64,000 bases of DNA. It comes from Cupriavidus phytohabitans. GTDB lineage: Bacteria > Pseudomonadota > Gammaproteobacteria > Burkholderiales > Burkholderiaceae. Location: the NCBI RefSeq assembly GCF_000426345.1, contig NZ_AUFE01000020.1, positions 41,112-105,111 on the forward strand, in the 5' to 3' direction. Below are positions 1 to 8,921 of this stretch, piece after piece; position 1 is the stretch's first letter, and each line of letters starts with the position of its first letter. A program made the translations under genes and the position numbers. Under the pieces are notes generated by a model that did not search any database, was not told the origin of the DNA, and was given only the letters and a program-made list of their open reading frames with translations.

Positions 1-279
1 GGTGGCCAACGCCTGCTGCAGTGCCAGCGCGTAGCGGTCGCGGTCGATCTCGAACAGCAGCTCGCCGCGCTGCACGTACTGGTTGTCGCGCACCGGCACG
101 CGCGTGACCAGGCCTGCGACGTCGGGCGCGACCTGGACGATGTCGGCGCGCACATGGCCGTCGCGCGTCCATGGCGCGGCGGTGTAGTAGTCCCACAGGT
201 GGCGCAGCACCAGCACGGCGGCGAGCACGGCCAGCAACGTAGGCAGCAAGGGAAGCAGGGGGCGGAGTCGGAGTGTCAT
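1..279 (-). CDS. HlyD-family periplasmic adaptor subunit of an efflux pump (3' end outside window)
   Basis: Periplasmic membrane-fusion protein that would link the FUSC inner-membrane pump to an outer-membrane channel. The visible 93 residues hold one N-terminal membrane anchor (about residues 5-26), then the family hallmark PWTRDGHVRAD and the start of the biotinyl-lipoyl-like hairpin (VAPDVAGLV, then VRDNQYVQRGELLFEID). This order is typical of AaeA/EmrA-type adaptors. The ATG overlaps the TGA of the upstream DUF1656 gene as ATGA, so the two are translationally coupled. The gene runs off the left edge, so its length and C-terminal beta-barrel cannot be judged. The family is clear; the exported substrate is not known, although aromatic acids are usual for this three-gene layout. 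Confidence 0.9.
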   Translation of the reverse strand, partial: MTLRLRPLLPLLPTLLAVLAAVLVLRHLWDYYTAAPWTRDGHVRADIVQVAPDVAGLVTRVPVRDNQYVQRGELLFEIDRDRYALALQQALAT

Positions 280-494
280 GACAGCAGTTCCGGTACCGCG
301 GCGAAGACCGCCGCCACAGTGCCCAGGACGATCACATAGAGGGAAAGATTGAACAGCGAGCGGTGCCAGATATGCCGGTAGCAGCCCAGCGCCGCCAGCG
401 CCAGGCGGATCGCGGTGGTGGCGGCGAAGGCCAGCACCATCAGCACCAGCACGCCTGGCACGAACACGCCATAGAGATCGATTTCACTGAGCAT
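276..494 (-). CDS. DUF1656 (AaeX-like) small membrane protein
   Basis: A 72-residue inner-membrane protein with two predicted membrane segments (about residues 10-32 and 48-68). The N-terminus MLSEIDLYGVFVPGVL and the internal YRHIWHRSLFN are typical of the DUF1656/AaeX family, which almost always sits between a FUSC pump and an HlyD adaptor. The start was chosen at the ATG of MLSEIDLYG because that is the family N-terminus; the frame stays open far upstream but inside the FUSC gene on the same strand. It lies 29 bases after the FUSC gene and overlaps the adaptor start by ATGA. Its biochemical role is not established in the family. Confidence 0.85.
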   Translation of the reverse strand: MLSEIDLYGVFVPGVLVLMVLAFAATTAIRLALAALGCYRHIWHRSLFNLSLYVIVLGTVAAVFAAVPELLS

Positions 495-523
495 CGGGAA
501 TGCAACGAGGGCGGGGAACGGGA

Positions 524-2509
524 TCAGGCCGCGCGCGTCGGCGGGCATGCGCCGGGCTGCAGCGTGACCTGCAGCACCACCAGCGCGCGCAGCGCGCCAC
601 TGTCCTGGCGTGGCAGCGCGGAGATGGCATCGGCGACCCAGCGCTGCAGTGCCGCCGGCGCCACCGGTGCCGCCACCGCATGGCCGCTGCGCAGCCGCGA
701 CCGGTAATGCCGCGCGACTGCCGCCAGCACCCGGCGCACCGGCTTGCGTGCCGCCGGCGGCAGGTCCGGCAGCGCCTTGTGTAGCGCCAGCGCGCAATAG
801 CCGACCTGCAGCGCATGGAAGCCGTCTGACGAGAGCGGGTCACCGGCCGCGCCCAGGCGAGGCACCAACTGGCCGAGCCGGTCCAGCATGCGCGCACCCA
901 GCCGCGCGTCGCCATCCGACGCGCGCAGGGTGGCCGCCTGCGCCAGGTCCCGCCAGCTTGCGCGCACCAGCCGGTGCGCCGCCGCGCGCGCGCCGAACGG
1001 GCGCACCGCCATCGACCACAGCGGCGCGAACAGCATCGCGGCGGCGCTGGCCAGGCAGGCATTGAAGGTGCCAAGGAAATCCGCGTCGAAGACGGCCTGC
1101 ACATTGGCGAACGAGGCGGTGTTGACCGACAGCAGCATCGCGATCAGCTGGAAGCCCGGCCGCGCCACCAGCAGGCCGATGCCGAGGTAGGGCAGCGCCA
1201 GCATCGCCGCCAGCGCCTCGAAGGTGTGCGCGTGCGGGACCACCACGAAGAGGTAGCCCGAGGCCACCAGCAGGCACGCCAGGCTCCACCGGAGGAAGGA
1301 GCCGGCCATGCGGCGCGGTTCGTCGATGGCGGCAAAGAAGCAACAGGCGATCGATGCCACCGCGACCGCGCCGGCACCGTCTTCCCAGCCCGAAAATATC
1401 CACAGCAACCCGGCACAGAACACCGCCAGCCCGCTGGACACGGCACCGAACAGCAGCATGCCGTGGTCATGGTGATGGCCGGTGCCATCCGGTTCCGGCT
1501 GGCTGCAGGTGGACGGCGCTGCGGGGCCGCGTTCGCCGATGCCTCGTTGCAGTGCCAGGCATTCCGCGTAGAGCATGCACAGGCGCTGCAACTGCCCCGC
1601 GGCGGTGGTGGCGAGCCGCGCCGGCCAGTCGCCATCCGCGCCGTCCAGGCGCCGGTCGCGTTGCAATAACGGAGCTGGCCGCTCGGCACCGCCATCCAGC
1701 CACGCGGCAGTCGAATCCATTGCCCGCCGCAGTGGAGCGGGCATGCCGCCGGGCATTCCGCGCAGCGCCTGCAGCACGCTTTCCAGCGACGACAGCAACG
1801 GCATCAGCATGGTCATGCGCTGGCGCAGCGCGCGCGCCTGGTGCAGTGTGCGGCTGCATTCGGTGTCGTAGGCGAGCTGGCTGATCAGCTGGTCCAGCGC
1901 CAGGATGTCGCTCGCAAGCCGATGGCGGCCATCGTCGGCGCCGGGGCTGCCGCGCAGGATCGCCGCGGCCCAGCCGCTGGCGTCGGCAAGCCAGCTCTGG
2001 GCACGCTGGCGCAGCGCGGGCGCCACCTTGGCCGGGAACACGATCGATCCGACCAGCCCGGCGCAGACGATGCCGATCACGATCTCCTCGATGCGCGCCA
2101 CGGCGATATCAAAGATCCCGGCCGGCTGGCTGACCGCCGGCAGCGCCACGATCGGCAGCGTGTACGCCGCCAGCAGGAATACATAGCTGCGCGGCGAGCG
2201 CTGCAGCAGCGACAGGTACACCAGCGCGGTAATCCACAGTGCGATCGCACCCATCAGCACGATCGGCATGTTGACCAGCTGTGGCACGGTCGCGACCGCG
2301 GCGGTGGCGCCGAGCACCGTGCCGGCGACGCGATAGGCAGCCTTGGAGCGGGTCGCGCCGGTCAGCGGATGCGAAACGAAATACACGGTGGCCATGGCCC
2401 AGTACGGCCGCGGCAGGCCAAGCGCCAGCGCGATATAGAGTGCCAGCATCGCGGCGGCAAATGCCTTCAGCGAGAACAGCCACTGTCGTGCATTCGGCCA
2501 GCTAGCCAT
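524..2509 (-). CDS. FUSC-family inner-membrane efflux protein (aromatic acid / fusaric acid exporter type)
   Basis: Integral membrane pump of about 661 residues, similar to AaeB and fusaric-acid resistance proteins. The N-terminal half opens with a membrane cluster (from about residue 12 to 180, including ALGLPRPYWAMATVYFV and the loop TGATRSKAAYRVAGTVLGA, a family signature). A soluble middle segment follows, then a second membrane cluster (about residues 350-500), the usual FUSC duplication. The start at MASWPNARQW is preferred because the next in-frame start, 20 codons upstream, adds residues that do not fit the family. It heads an efflux operon with the DUF1656 protein and HlyD adaptor, divergent from a LysR gene. 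The substrate is inferred to be an aromatic carboxylate or similar weak acid. Confidence 0.88.
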   Translation of the reverse strand: MASWPNARQWLFSLKAFAAAMLALYIALALGLPRPYWAMATVYFVSHPLTGATRSKAAYRVAGTVLGATAAVATVPQLVNMPIVLMGAIALWITALVYLSLLQRSPRSYVFLLAAYTLPIVALPAVSQPAGIFDIAVARIEEIVIGIVCAGLVGSIVFPAKVAPALRQRAQSWLADASGWAAAILRGSPGADDGRHRLASDILALDQLISQLAYDTECSRTLHQARALRQRMTMLMPLLSSLESVLQALRGMPGGMPAPLRRAMDSTAAWLDGGAERPAPLLQRDRRLDGADGDWPARLATTAAGQLQRLCMLYAECLALQRGIGERGPAAPSTCSQPEPDGTGHHHDHGMLLFGAVSSGLAVFCAGLLWIFSGWEDGAGAVAVASIACCFFAAIDEPRRMAGSFLRWSLACLLVASGYLFVVVPHAHTFEALAAMLALPYLGIGLLVARPGFQLIAMLLSVNTASFANVQAVFDADFLGTFNACLASAAAMLFAPLWSMAVRPFGARAAAHRLVRASWRDLAQAATLRASDGDARLGARMLDRLGQLVPRLGAAGDPLSSDGFHALQVGYCALALHKALPDLPPAARKPVRRVLAAVARHYRSRLRSGHAVAAPVAPAALQRWVADAISALPRQDSGALRALVVLQVTLQPGACPPTRAA

Positions 2510-2713
2510 GGAGCGGGGTCTTGAAGACACAAGGAGTTCGGGGGCGCGCACCGCCGCCTGCCGCTCCACGCTTCATGGCGGCGCAGTCGGGCAGGGGCGA
2601 TGTGTGGAAGCGAAGTGTAGCCAAACCTTCGCATTCCATTCATGATTTAATATTAGCTTTACCATTCGCTTTGTTCATGGATGCGTGCCGCCACGATCCA
2701 GCCTGAGTTCCAC
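2510..2713. promoter_or_regulatory. Divergent promoter region between the efflux operon and its LysR gene
   Basis: 204 bases between two divergent starts. The part next to the LysR gene (about 2620-2680) is clearly AT-rich compared with its surroundings, with short A/T runs around 2644-2665. This is where a LysR regulator would normally bind to control both directions. I could not single out one T-N11-A palindrome or one convincing -35/-10 pair. Confidence 0.45.
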
Positions 2714-3618
2714 ATGCCTATCGATATCCGCGCGCTGCGCTACTTCGTCGAGACCGCCCGCCTGCGCAGCTTCACGCAGGCGGCCGGCTCACTGTTCGTC
2801 ACCCAGTCGACCATCAGCAAGATGGTGAAGCAGCTCGAGGACGAGGTCGGCCAGCCGCTGCTGATCCGCGAAGGCAAGAGCGTGCGCCTGACCGACGTTG
2901 GACGCGTGGTGTACGAACGCGGGCAGGAGGCGCTCGGCGTTGTCCACCGGCTGACGCTGGAGGTGGCCGACCTGTCATCGCTGGGCCGCGGGCAGCTGAC
3001 CGTCGGCATCCCGCCGATGTCAACCTGTTTTTTTCGCCGGCAGTCAGCGCGTTCCGGCAGCGCTATCCCAACCTGCAGCTGACGCTGGACGAGCACGGCG
3101 GGCAGGTGGTCGAGCAACTGGTTGCCAGCGGCGAACTGGAAGTCGGGGCCACCGTGCTACCCGGCGACAGCGGGCTGGCGCTGGAGACCCGGCAGTTCGG
3201 CCGGCACCCGATCTGGGCGGTCGGGCCGCGCAAGGCGAAGTGGGCGCGCGGGCGTACCGTCACGCTGGGTGCGCTGCGCGACGAGCCGCTGGTGATGCTG
3301 ACCGACGACTTCTCGCTGACGCGCAAGCTCAGCCAGGCCTTTCTGCAAGCGCGCATCGAGCCGCGCGTGGTGGCGCGTAGCGGCCACTGGGATTTCCTGG
3401 CCTCGATGGCGGCGGCGGGACTGGGCACCACCTTCCTGCCGCAGCCGCTGGCCGAGCGCCTGCAGGGCCAGGACACGCTCGCCATGGCGCGCCTGACCGA
3501 ACCCGCGATGGACTGGGCCATGGCGCACATCTGGTCGCCTGGGCGCTATTTGTCGCACGCGGCGCGCGCGTGGCTGGCGGTCTGTGACGAGGTCCTCGGG
3601 GAGGGGGAGAGGCGCTAG
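2714..3618 (+). pseudogene. LysR-family regulator broken by a one-base frameshift
   Basis: Transcriptional regulator that by position should control the divergent efflux operon. Residues 1-60 form a normal LysR winged helix-turn-helix (RALRYFVETARLRSFTQAA, then QSTISKMVKQLEDEVG). The effector domain begins GQLTVGIPPM at about residue 100, after which the frame goes wrong. The rest of the domain (VNLFFSPAVSAFRQRYPNL, onward to the stop at 3616-3618) continues in the -1 frame. The family pattern after GIPPM is restored if one G is added between 3019 and 3020 (ATG-GTC instead of ATG-TC). As written, the first frame ends soon after 3080. A T7 run at 3028-3034 sits exactly where -1 slippage would rejoin the frames, so some full-length protein is conceivable. 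A sequencing error is the main alternative. Confidence 0.85.
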
Positions 3619-3634
3619 GCGTGCCAGCGCCCGC

Positions 3635-4179
3635 CTACTTGCGCAGGCACTGGTCCGGCGCGATATTCAGCCGCACCAGCGACTGCCGCCCCGCGGTGTA
3701 GTGGTACAGCAGGGTCACGCCGAGCTTGCCCAGCACCGGCACGTCCGGATTGCGGCAGATCCCGCGCTCCAGGATCGGCTTGGCCGATGCCATGTACTCG
3801 CGCGTGCCGTCGCGCGTGGCATCCACGCCCGACACCTTGAGCTGGAGACGATCTTGCCGGGCCGGGCCACGCAGCCGTCCAGGCGCGTGGTGTCGTCCAG
3901 GTCCAGCGGGCCGGCGCGCACCAGCTCCTGGCAGGCCATCCGCAATTCCCGGTCGGCATTGCCAGCCGTCAGCCGCGTGACGCCGGTCATGCCGGTCGGC
4001 TTGCCGCGCACGGTGCCGAGCAGCAGCGTGGCGAGGCCGGAGAGCTGCGGGCTTTGCGCGGGCGGCGCGGCCAGCGCGGCGGTGGCTGCGATGGATGTGG
4101 CCAACGAGGTGGCCACGGAAACGAGGGCCGGCAGGAGGCGGTGGGGCTTTGCCGTCGAGGCGGCTGGCGTAAAGCGCAT
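3635..4179 (-). pseudogene. Secreted hypothetical protein, frameshifted near 3844
   Basis: Reading from 4179 gives a signal peptide (about residues 13-38, ending TAALAAPPA) and then a domain with LATLLLGTVRGKPTGMTGV and a segment rich in D and R. The frame leaves this course near 3844. The continuation, LKVSGVDATRDGTREYMA to the end APDQCLRK, is in another frame. Adding one G in the GG at 3844-3845 joins both parts into one protein of about 180 residues with sensible sequence on both sides. I do not recognise the family; two or three cysteines and the signal peptide suggest a periplasmic protein. It is convergent with the broken LysR gene and 145 bases from the P450 gene. The start could also lie at another nearby codon. 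A sequencing error is possible. Confidence 0.6.
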
Positions 4180-4324
4180 AAAGGGAGCGGGGTGGGGTAG
4201 CCTGTAGCGCTGCTACTTTAGCCCCTGCTCCTTGTTGCCGTTGTCAGGCATTGTCCTACGCGCCGCCGGAGTGTGTAGGGCGAGGGGCTGTCCGAGGCAC
4301 TTTGTGCCAATGCGGTGGCTGTCG

Positions 4325-6667
4325 TCACAGTTCCAGCACCAGCCGGCACCCGCCGGCCGCACGCGAGCAGCACGCCATCATCCGGTCGTTGGCGTCACGC
4401 TCGCTGCGGGTCAGCACCACGTCGCGGTGATCGACCTGGCCGGCCAGCACGCGTACTTCGCACGAGCCGCACAGGCCTTCCTCGCAATCGCTCTGCACAT
4501 CGATATTGGCGCCGCGCAGCGCCGCGAGCAGGGTCTGGCCGGCAGGCACCTCCATGACCAGTCCGGAATCCTTCAGCTCGACGGTGAAGGGTTGCTCCTT
4601 CGACGCGTCCAGCGTGCCCAGCCGCGACACGAAATGCTCGACCCGCAGCGCGTCCTGCGGCCACGCCGCGCAGGCACCGGCGAGCGCATCGAGCAGCCGT
4701 TGCGGACCGCAGGCGTAGACGTGGGTGCGCGGCTGCGGCGTGGCCAGCAATGCGGCGAAGTCGGCGCGGCGGCCTTCGTCGCCTGCATAGATATGCAGGC
4801 GCTCGCCATGCAGGGCCTGTAGCGTGTCCAGCATCGCCATCGACCGCCGCGAGCGGCCGCAGTAATGGATCTCGTAGTCGATGCCGAGCTGGCGCGCGCG
4901 CCGCGCCATCGCGCTGACGGGCGTGATGCCGATGCCGCCGGCAATCAGGATGGCGCGCCCGCAGCCCTCGTCGAAACGGAAATGGTTGCGCGGGCCGCGG
5001 ATGCGCAAGCGGTCGCCCGCCTTGACGCTGTCGTGCACCCAGGCCGAGCCGCCACGGCTCTCGGGCTCGCGCAGCACGGCGATTTCCAGTACGGCGGCAT
5101 CGTCGGGATCGCCGCACAGCGAATACTGGCGCGACAACCCGGTATCGCCGCACTCCACGTCGATATGCGAGCCCGGCGCCCAGCGCGGCAGCGGCTTGCC
5201 GTCCGGCGCCGCCAGCCGCAGCCGCAGCACGCCGTCGGCGGCAGGGGCGATGCTTTCCACCACCACGGTGCGCGCGCTGGTGTGCGCCGACGGCTCGCCA
5301 ATGCGCACGGGCTGCCGTTGCGTGAGTAGTGCAGGGTTGCGGCGCTCCGGGTTCCGCGCAGGATCCCATTCGACCAGCAGGTGCTCGGGGCCACGGAACG
5401 AAGTGTTGGGCACGTAGGTGAAGACCTGTTCCGCCAGCCGCATATGCGGCAGCCGGCGCGTCAGCTCTTCCAGGAAGATCTGCATTTCCATGCGCGCCAG
5501 GTTCTTGCCCATGCACTGGTGCGAGCCGTAGCCGAAGGTCAGCTGCTCGCTGGCGTTGTCGCGGCGGATGTCGAACAGGTCGGCATCAGCGAAGTGGCGC
5601 TCGTCATGGTTGGCCGACGAGGTCACGATCAGCAGCTTGCTGCCGGCGGCCACCCGGATGCCGGCCACCTCCGTGTCGCGCGTGACCAGCCGGCGCCACG
5701 CCGCCACCGAGCCGTTATGGCGCAGGCATTCTTCCACCGCGTTGGGAATCAGCGAGGGATCATCGCAGATCTCGCGCCATGCATCCGGGTGCTGCAGCAG
5801 CAGCTTGATGGCGTTGGCCGACGCATTGGCCGTGGTCTCGTGCGCGGCGACGATGCCGGCCATCATCATCGAATGCAGGTAAGAGTCGGTGACAACCTCG
5901 GGCAGTGCCTTCTGCTTGCGCAGGCCGTACTGCATCCATCCCGAGCCTGACGGGTCTTCGCGCATCTTGTCCAGGATGCGCCCGGCCAGCTGCCAGAAGT
6001 TGCCGACCGCATGCGCCACCGCGACCTGTTCCTCGGGCCTGGGGCGGCCCCAGGTGTTGACCGTATGGGCGATGGAGTACTGGCGCAGCAGGTCCATGTC
6101 CTCTTCGGGCACGCCCAGGAAATGCAGCGCCACGGTCAGCGGCACTTCCCACAGCATCTGGTCGACCAGGTCGGCGCGGCCGTCGTCGATAAAGCGGTCG
6201 ACGTACTCGCGCGCCAGGCGCCGCACCATCGGCTCGTGATGCGCCAGCTCGGCGGGCGTGAACGGATCCATCAGCGCGCGCCGGCGTGGCATGTGCGCGG
6301 GTTCGTCCTCGTTGACCAGCGTGCGGTTCATGGCATACCCGTACGAGGCCAGCACCGCGTTGGCTTCGTCGCCGGTGGGCGTGATCTTCTCCAGCGCGAT
6401 CGACGGGCTGAAGGTGATGTTGTCGCGGAAAATCGCCTTGATGTCGTCGTAGCGCGTGACCACCCAGTAGCCAAGCTTCGGGCTGTAGAACACAGGCTCC
6501 TGCTCGCGCGACCAGCGCACATACTCGGGCGGATCCTGCTGGTAGCCGTCGCCGAAGGGATCGAACTCGGCCGCCTTGTGGCTGTCCGGGCAGCCATTGG
6601 GGGCGGTGAAGGCGGAATGGTCGACGGGACAGCCGCCGCGCGCGGTGTCGGGGGAGGGGGTGGCCAT
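4325..6667 (-). CDS. cyp116B: Self-sufficient cytochrome P450 (CYP116B type) with fused FMN/2Fe-2S reductase
   Basis: Class VII P450: one chain carries the haem oxygenase and its own electron supply from NAD(P)H, so it can hydroxylate or dealkylate substrates unaided. The N-terminal P450 domain (about residues 30-455) has the I-helix AHETTANA and the haem-thiolate motif FGYGSHQCMGKNLARME. A linker (about 455-475) leads to a phthalate-dioxygenase-reductase-like module: FMN site RQYSLCGDP, nucleotide site GGIGITP, then a C-terminal ferredoxin with CEEGLCGSCEVRVLAG and a fourth cysteine in MMACCSRA. The 780-residue length fits P450RhF and the Cupriavidus CYP116B1. It lies 82 bases after a Bug receptor gene on the same strand, so the two probably share a promoter controlled by the divergent IclR. 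Substrate unknown; aromatics, thiocarbamates and alkanes are known for relatives. Confidence 0.95.
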   Translation of the reverse strand: MATPSPDTARGGCPVDHSAFTAPNGCPDSHKAAEFDPFGDGYQQDPPEYVRWSREQEPVFYSPKLGYWVVTRYDDIKAIFRDNITFSPSIALEKITPTGDEANAVLASYGYAMNRTLVNEDEPAHMPRRRALMDPFTPAELAHHEPMVRRLAREYVDRFIDDGRADLVDQMLWEVPLTVALHFLGVPEEDMDLLRQYSIAHTVNTWGRPRPEEQVAVAHAVGNFWQLAGRILDKMREDPSGSGWMQYGLRKQKALPEVVTDSYLHSMMMAGIVAAHETTANASANAIKLLLQHPDAWREICDDPSLIPNAVEECLRHNGSVAAWRRLVTRDTEVAGIRVAAGSKLLIVTSSANHDERHFADADLFDIRRDNASEQLTFGYGSHQCMGKNLARMEMQIFLEELTRRLPHMRLAEQVFTYVPNTSFRGPEHLLVEWDPARNPERRNPALLTQRQPVRIGEPSAHTSARTVVVESIAPAADGVLRLRLAAPDGKPLPRWAPGSHIDVECGDTGLSRQYSLCGDPDDAAVLEIAVLREPESRGGSAWVHDSVKAGDRLRIRGPRNHFRFDEGCGRAILIAGGIGITPVSAMARRARQLGIDYEIHYCGRSRRSMAMLDTLQALHGERLHIYAGDEGRRADFAALLATPQPRTHVYACGPQRLLDALAGACAAWPQDALRVEHFVSRLGTLDASKEQPFTVELKDSGLVMEVPAGQTLLAALRGANIDVQSDCEEGLCGSCEVRVLAGQVDHRDVVLTRSERDANDRMMACCSRAAGGCRLVLEL

Positions 6668-6749
6668 GCTGCGTACTCCTGCAAGAACATTGCCGTCCGG
6701 GCGGGCCGGACGGGCTTGGGGTCAGGCGATTGTCAGACGATTGCCGGCC

Positions 6750-7739
6750 TCAGTTGTCCAGCGTGATCTTCAGGTCGCGGATCAGCCTGGTCCAGCGTGC
6801 CGACTCGGTGCGCAGCAGCTCGCTGAACTGCGCCGGCGTATTGCCCACCGGCTCCACGCCGAAATCCACCAGCCGCTTGTTCACCGCCGGCTCGCGGATC
6901 GCCGCGACCACATCCTTGTTCAGCGTGTTGATGACCTCGGGCGGCGTGGCGGCCGGCACCACCATGCCGACCAGCGCGGCGGCTTCCACGCGCGGGTAGC
7001 CCAGTTCGGCGAAGGTCGGCACGTCGGGCAGCTGCGGCAGCCGGGTGGCATTGGCCACCGCCAGCGGCCGCACCTTGCCGCCCTTGATGAAGCCGGCTCC
7101 GGCGGCGTAGTCCACCATCATTGCGGCCACCTGGCCGGCGGCGACGTCGGCCAGCGCGGGAGCGGCGCCGCGGTATGGCGCGTGCGTCATCGGCAGGCCG
7201 CCGGCTTCTACCTTCAGCAACTCCATCGCCAGGTGGTGCGGGCTGCCCGCGCCGGCGGAGCCATAGTTGACGCCACCCTGCGTGGACTTCGCCTGCGCGA
7301 TGAAGTCCCTGGCGCTTTTCACCGGGCTGTTCGCGCCGACCACCAGGATCATCGGGAAGCGGCCCAGCAGCGTGACCGGAGCCAGGTCCTTGCCCGGGTT
7401 GTAGGAAAGTGTCTTGTACAGGACGGGGTTGAACACCAGCGTGCCGTTGTCGGCGGACAGCACGGTATAGCCGTCGGCGGCCGATCGCGCCGTCTCGGCC
7501 GCGCCGATCGCGGTGTTGCCGCCGGGCTTGTTATCGACCAGCACGGGCTGGCCGGCCTTGGCCGACAGCCCCTGGCCGATGGTGCGCGCGAGGAAGTCGG
7601 AACCACCGCCCGCGGCGTACGGCACGATCCAGCGGATCGGCTTGGCGGGGTAGGTGTCGGCGCCGTGCGCCGGCATGGCGGACAGCAAGGGCAGGACGAG
7701 CGCGCCGATGGCCAGGCGCGGCAACAGGGGGCGGGGCAT
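6750..7739 (-). CDS. Bug-family TTT periplasmic solute receptor
   Basis: Periplasmic binding protein of the Bug/TctC family (329 residues). A signal peptide (about residues 1-26, ending PAHGA) is followed by YPAKPIRWIVPYAAGGGSDFLAR, the first ligand-loop motif (split here as IRWIVPYAAGGGSD). Later come GGVNYGSAGAGSPHHLAMEL and APYRGAAPALADVAAGQVAAM, the second ligand-loop region. Most Bug proteins in this genus are orphans without membrane subunits, and none is nearby. It is the first gene of a probable two-gene unit with the CYP116B oxygenase and is divergent from an IclR regulator, so it may bind the P450 substrate or a product. That link is inferred from position only. Confidence 0.93.
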   Translation of the reverse strand: MPRPLLPRLAIGALVLPLLSAMPAHGADTYPAKPIRWIVPYAAGGGSDFLARTIGQGLSAKAGQPVLVDNKPGGNTAIGAAETARSAADGYTVLSADNGTLVFNPVLYKTLSYNPGKDLAPVTLLGRFPMILVVGANSPVKSARDFIAQAKSTQGGVNYGSAGAGSPHHLAMELLKVEAGGLPMTHAPYRGAAPALADVAAGQVAAMMVDYAAGAGFIKGGKVRPLAVANATRLPQLPDVPTFAELGYPRVEAAALVGMVVPAATPPEVINTLNKDVVAAIREPAVNKRLVDFGVEPVGNTPAQFSELLRTESARWTRLIRDLKITLDN

Positions 7740-7765
7740 ATGGTTGTCTCCGTTGATTTCTGTTT

Positions 7766-7793
7766 TGCGTAAATCTTATACGCATTGCGTAAT
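7766..7793. promoter_or_regulatory. Probable IclR operator: three TGCGTA half-sites
   Basis: In the 143-base gap between the Bug and IclR starts, TGCGTA (7766-7771) and TACGCA (7779-7784) form an inverted repeat with a 7-base spacer. A second TTGCGTAA (7785-7792) repeats the first (7765-7772) exactly 20 bases, about two helical turns, further on. Repeated half-sites in a divergent gap are what an IclR dimer-of-dimers normally binds. The surrounding DNA is AT-rich. Binding itself is inference. Confidence 0.6.
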
Positions 7794-7882
7794 GATTGAA
7801 TTGGGGGTTAACCTTGAAGCCGACCGCCCGCCCGGGCGTGGCCTAATCTGCCTGCTCTTGCCCAACCATCAACACCACTGCC

Positions 7883-8731
7883 ATGCCTGCCTCCCGTTCC
7901 AAGCCCGCTGCCTCCGAAACGCCTGCCGACGCCTCGCTCCGCACACGGGAGCGCCGCCAGCGCGTGCAGTCCGCTGTCACGGGCATGGCCGTGCTCAAAG
8001 GACTGGCCCGGCTGGGCGGGCGCGCCAGCCTTACCGCACTGGCCGCGCATATCGACGAAAGCCCGGCCAAGGTGCACCGCTACCTGGTCAGCCTGCTGGA
8101 AGAGGGACTGGTCGCGCAGGAATCCGGTACCCAGCAGTACCACCTCGGCTACGAGGCGCTGCAGATCGGCATGGCGGCGATGCGCCAGGCCGACCCGATC
8201 CGGCTCGCCGAAGCCTCTCTGGTGCGGCTGCGCGAGACGCTGGAAGTGACGTGCTTTGTCGCGGTGATGGGCAACAAGGGCCCGACCATCATGCGTTTTG
8301 AAGAACCGGGCCTGCCGGTCACGGTGAATGTGCGGGCGGGGTCGGTGATGCCGCTGCTGTGGTCGGCCACCGGCCGCGTATTCCTGGGCCTGCTGGACGA
8401 AACCCGTGTACAGGCGCAGGCAAGGGAAGAACTGGCAGAGGCCGGCCCGGCGCGGCTAGCCTTGCTCGATCAGGACGACCCGATCGGCGCACTGCGCCGC
8501 ACCGTGCAGGCCGACGACTGCGCCTGGGTGCGCGACACCAACCTGACCGGCATCAGCGCCGTGGCCGCGCCGGTGCGCGACTACACCGGCCGCGTGTGCG
8601 CGGTGCTGACGGCGCTGGGCGCCACCGGCGGCTTCGATCCGTCGATCGACGGGCCGGTCGGCTCCGCGCTGCGGCATGAGGCCCGCGTGGTCAGCGCCGC
8701 GCTTGGCTTCAACCCGGACGCGCCGGTTTGA
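7883..8731 (+). CDS. IclR-family transcriptional regulator
   Basis: A 282-residue DNA-binding regulator. A basic N-terminal extension (residues 1-35) precedes the winged helix-turn-helix: AVLKGLARLGGRASLTALAA, then SPAKVHRYLVSLLEEGLVAQ (about residues 36-85). The IclR effector domain follows (about 105-270) with LRETLEVTCFVAVMG, PLLWSATGRVFLGLL and the late motif GISAVAAPVRDYTGRV. It is divergent from the Bug/P450 unit with TGCGTA repeats between them, so it most likely controls that unit in response to a small carboxylate or aromatic ligand. The ATG at 7883 gives the right distance to the helix-turn-helix; some IclR proteins have shorter N-termini, so a later start is possible. Confidence 0.92.
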   Translation: MPASRSKPAASETPADASLRTRERRQRVQSAVTGMAVLKGLARLGGRASLTALAAHIDESPAKVHRYLVSLLEEGLVAQESGTQQYHLGYEALQIGMAAMRQADPIRLAEASLVRLRETLEVTCFVAVMGNKGPTIMRFEEPGLPVTVNVRAGSVMPLLWSATGRVFLGLLDETRVQAQAREELAEAGPARLALLDQDDPIGALRRTVQADDCAWVRDTNLTGISAVAAPVRDYTGRVCAVLTALGATGGFDPSIDGPVGSALRHEARVVSAALGFNPDAPV

Positions 8732-8921
8732 GCCCGGGGGTTTCAGCGCTGGCGGCCAGTTTTCCGGGGCTTAACCGTGACGGGCGGTAAAACATTCGGC
8801 GAGTCTCTCGCGGCGGAAGGCTTCCACGGTGGCCCACCAGGAAGGGAGTTGCCATTGTGCAAGCCGCGCGCAGACGCGTATAGTCCCTCGCGGTTTGCCG
8901 ACACTCCTGCCATTGCCTGAC

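Noticed and set aside
4296..4308. GGCAC-TTT-GTGCC hairpin after the P450 gene
   Set aside because: Only a five-base stem with no T-run on the minus strand; too weak to call a terminator.
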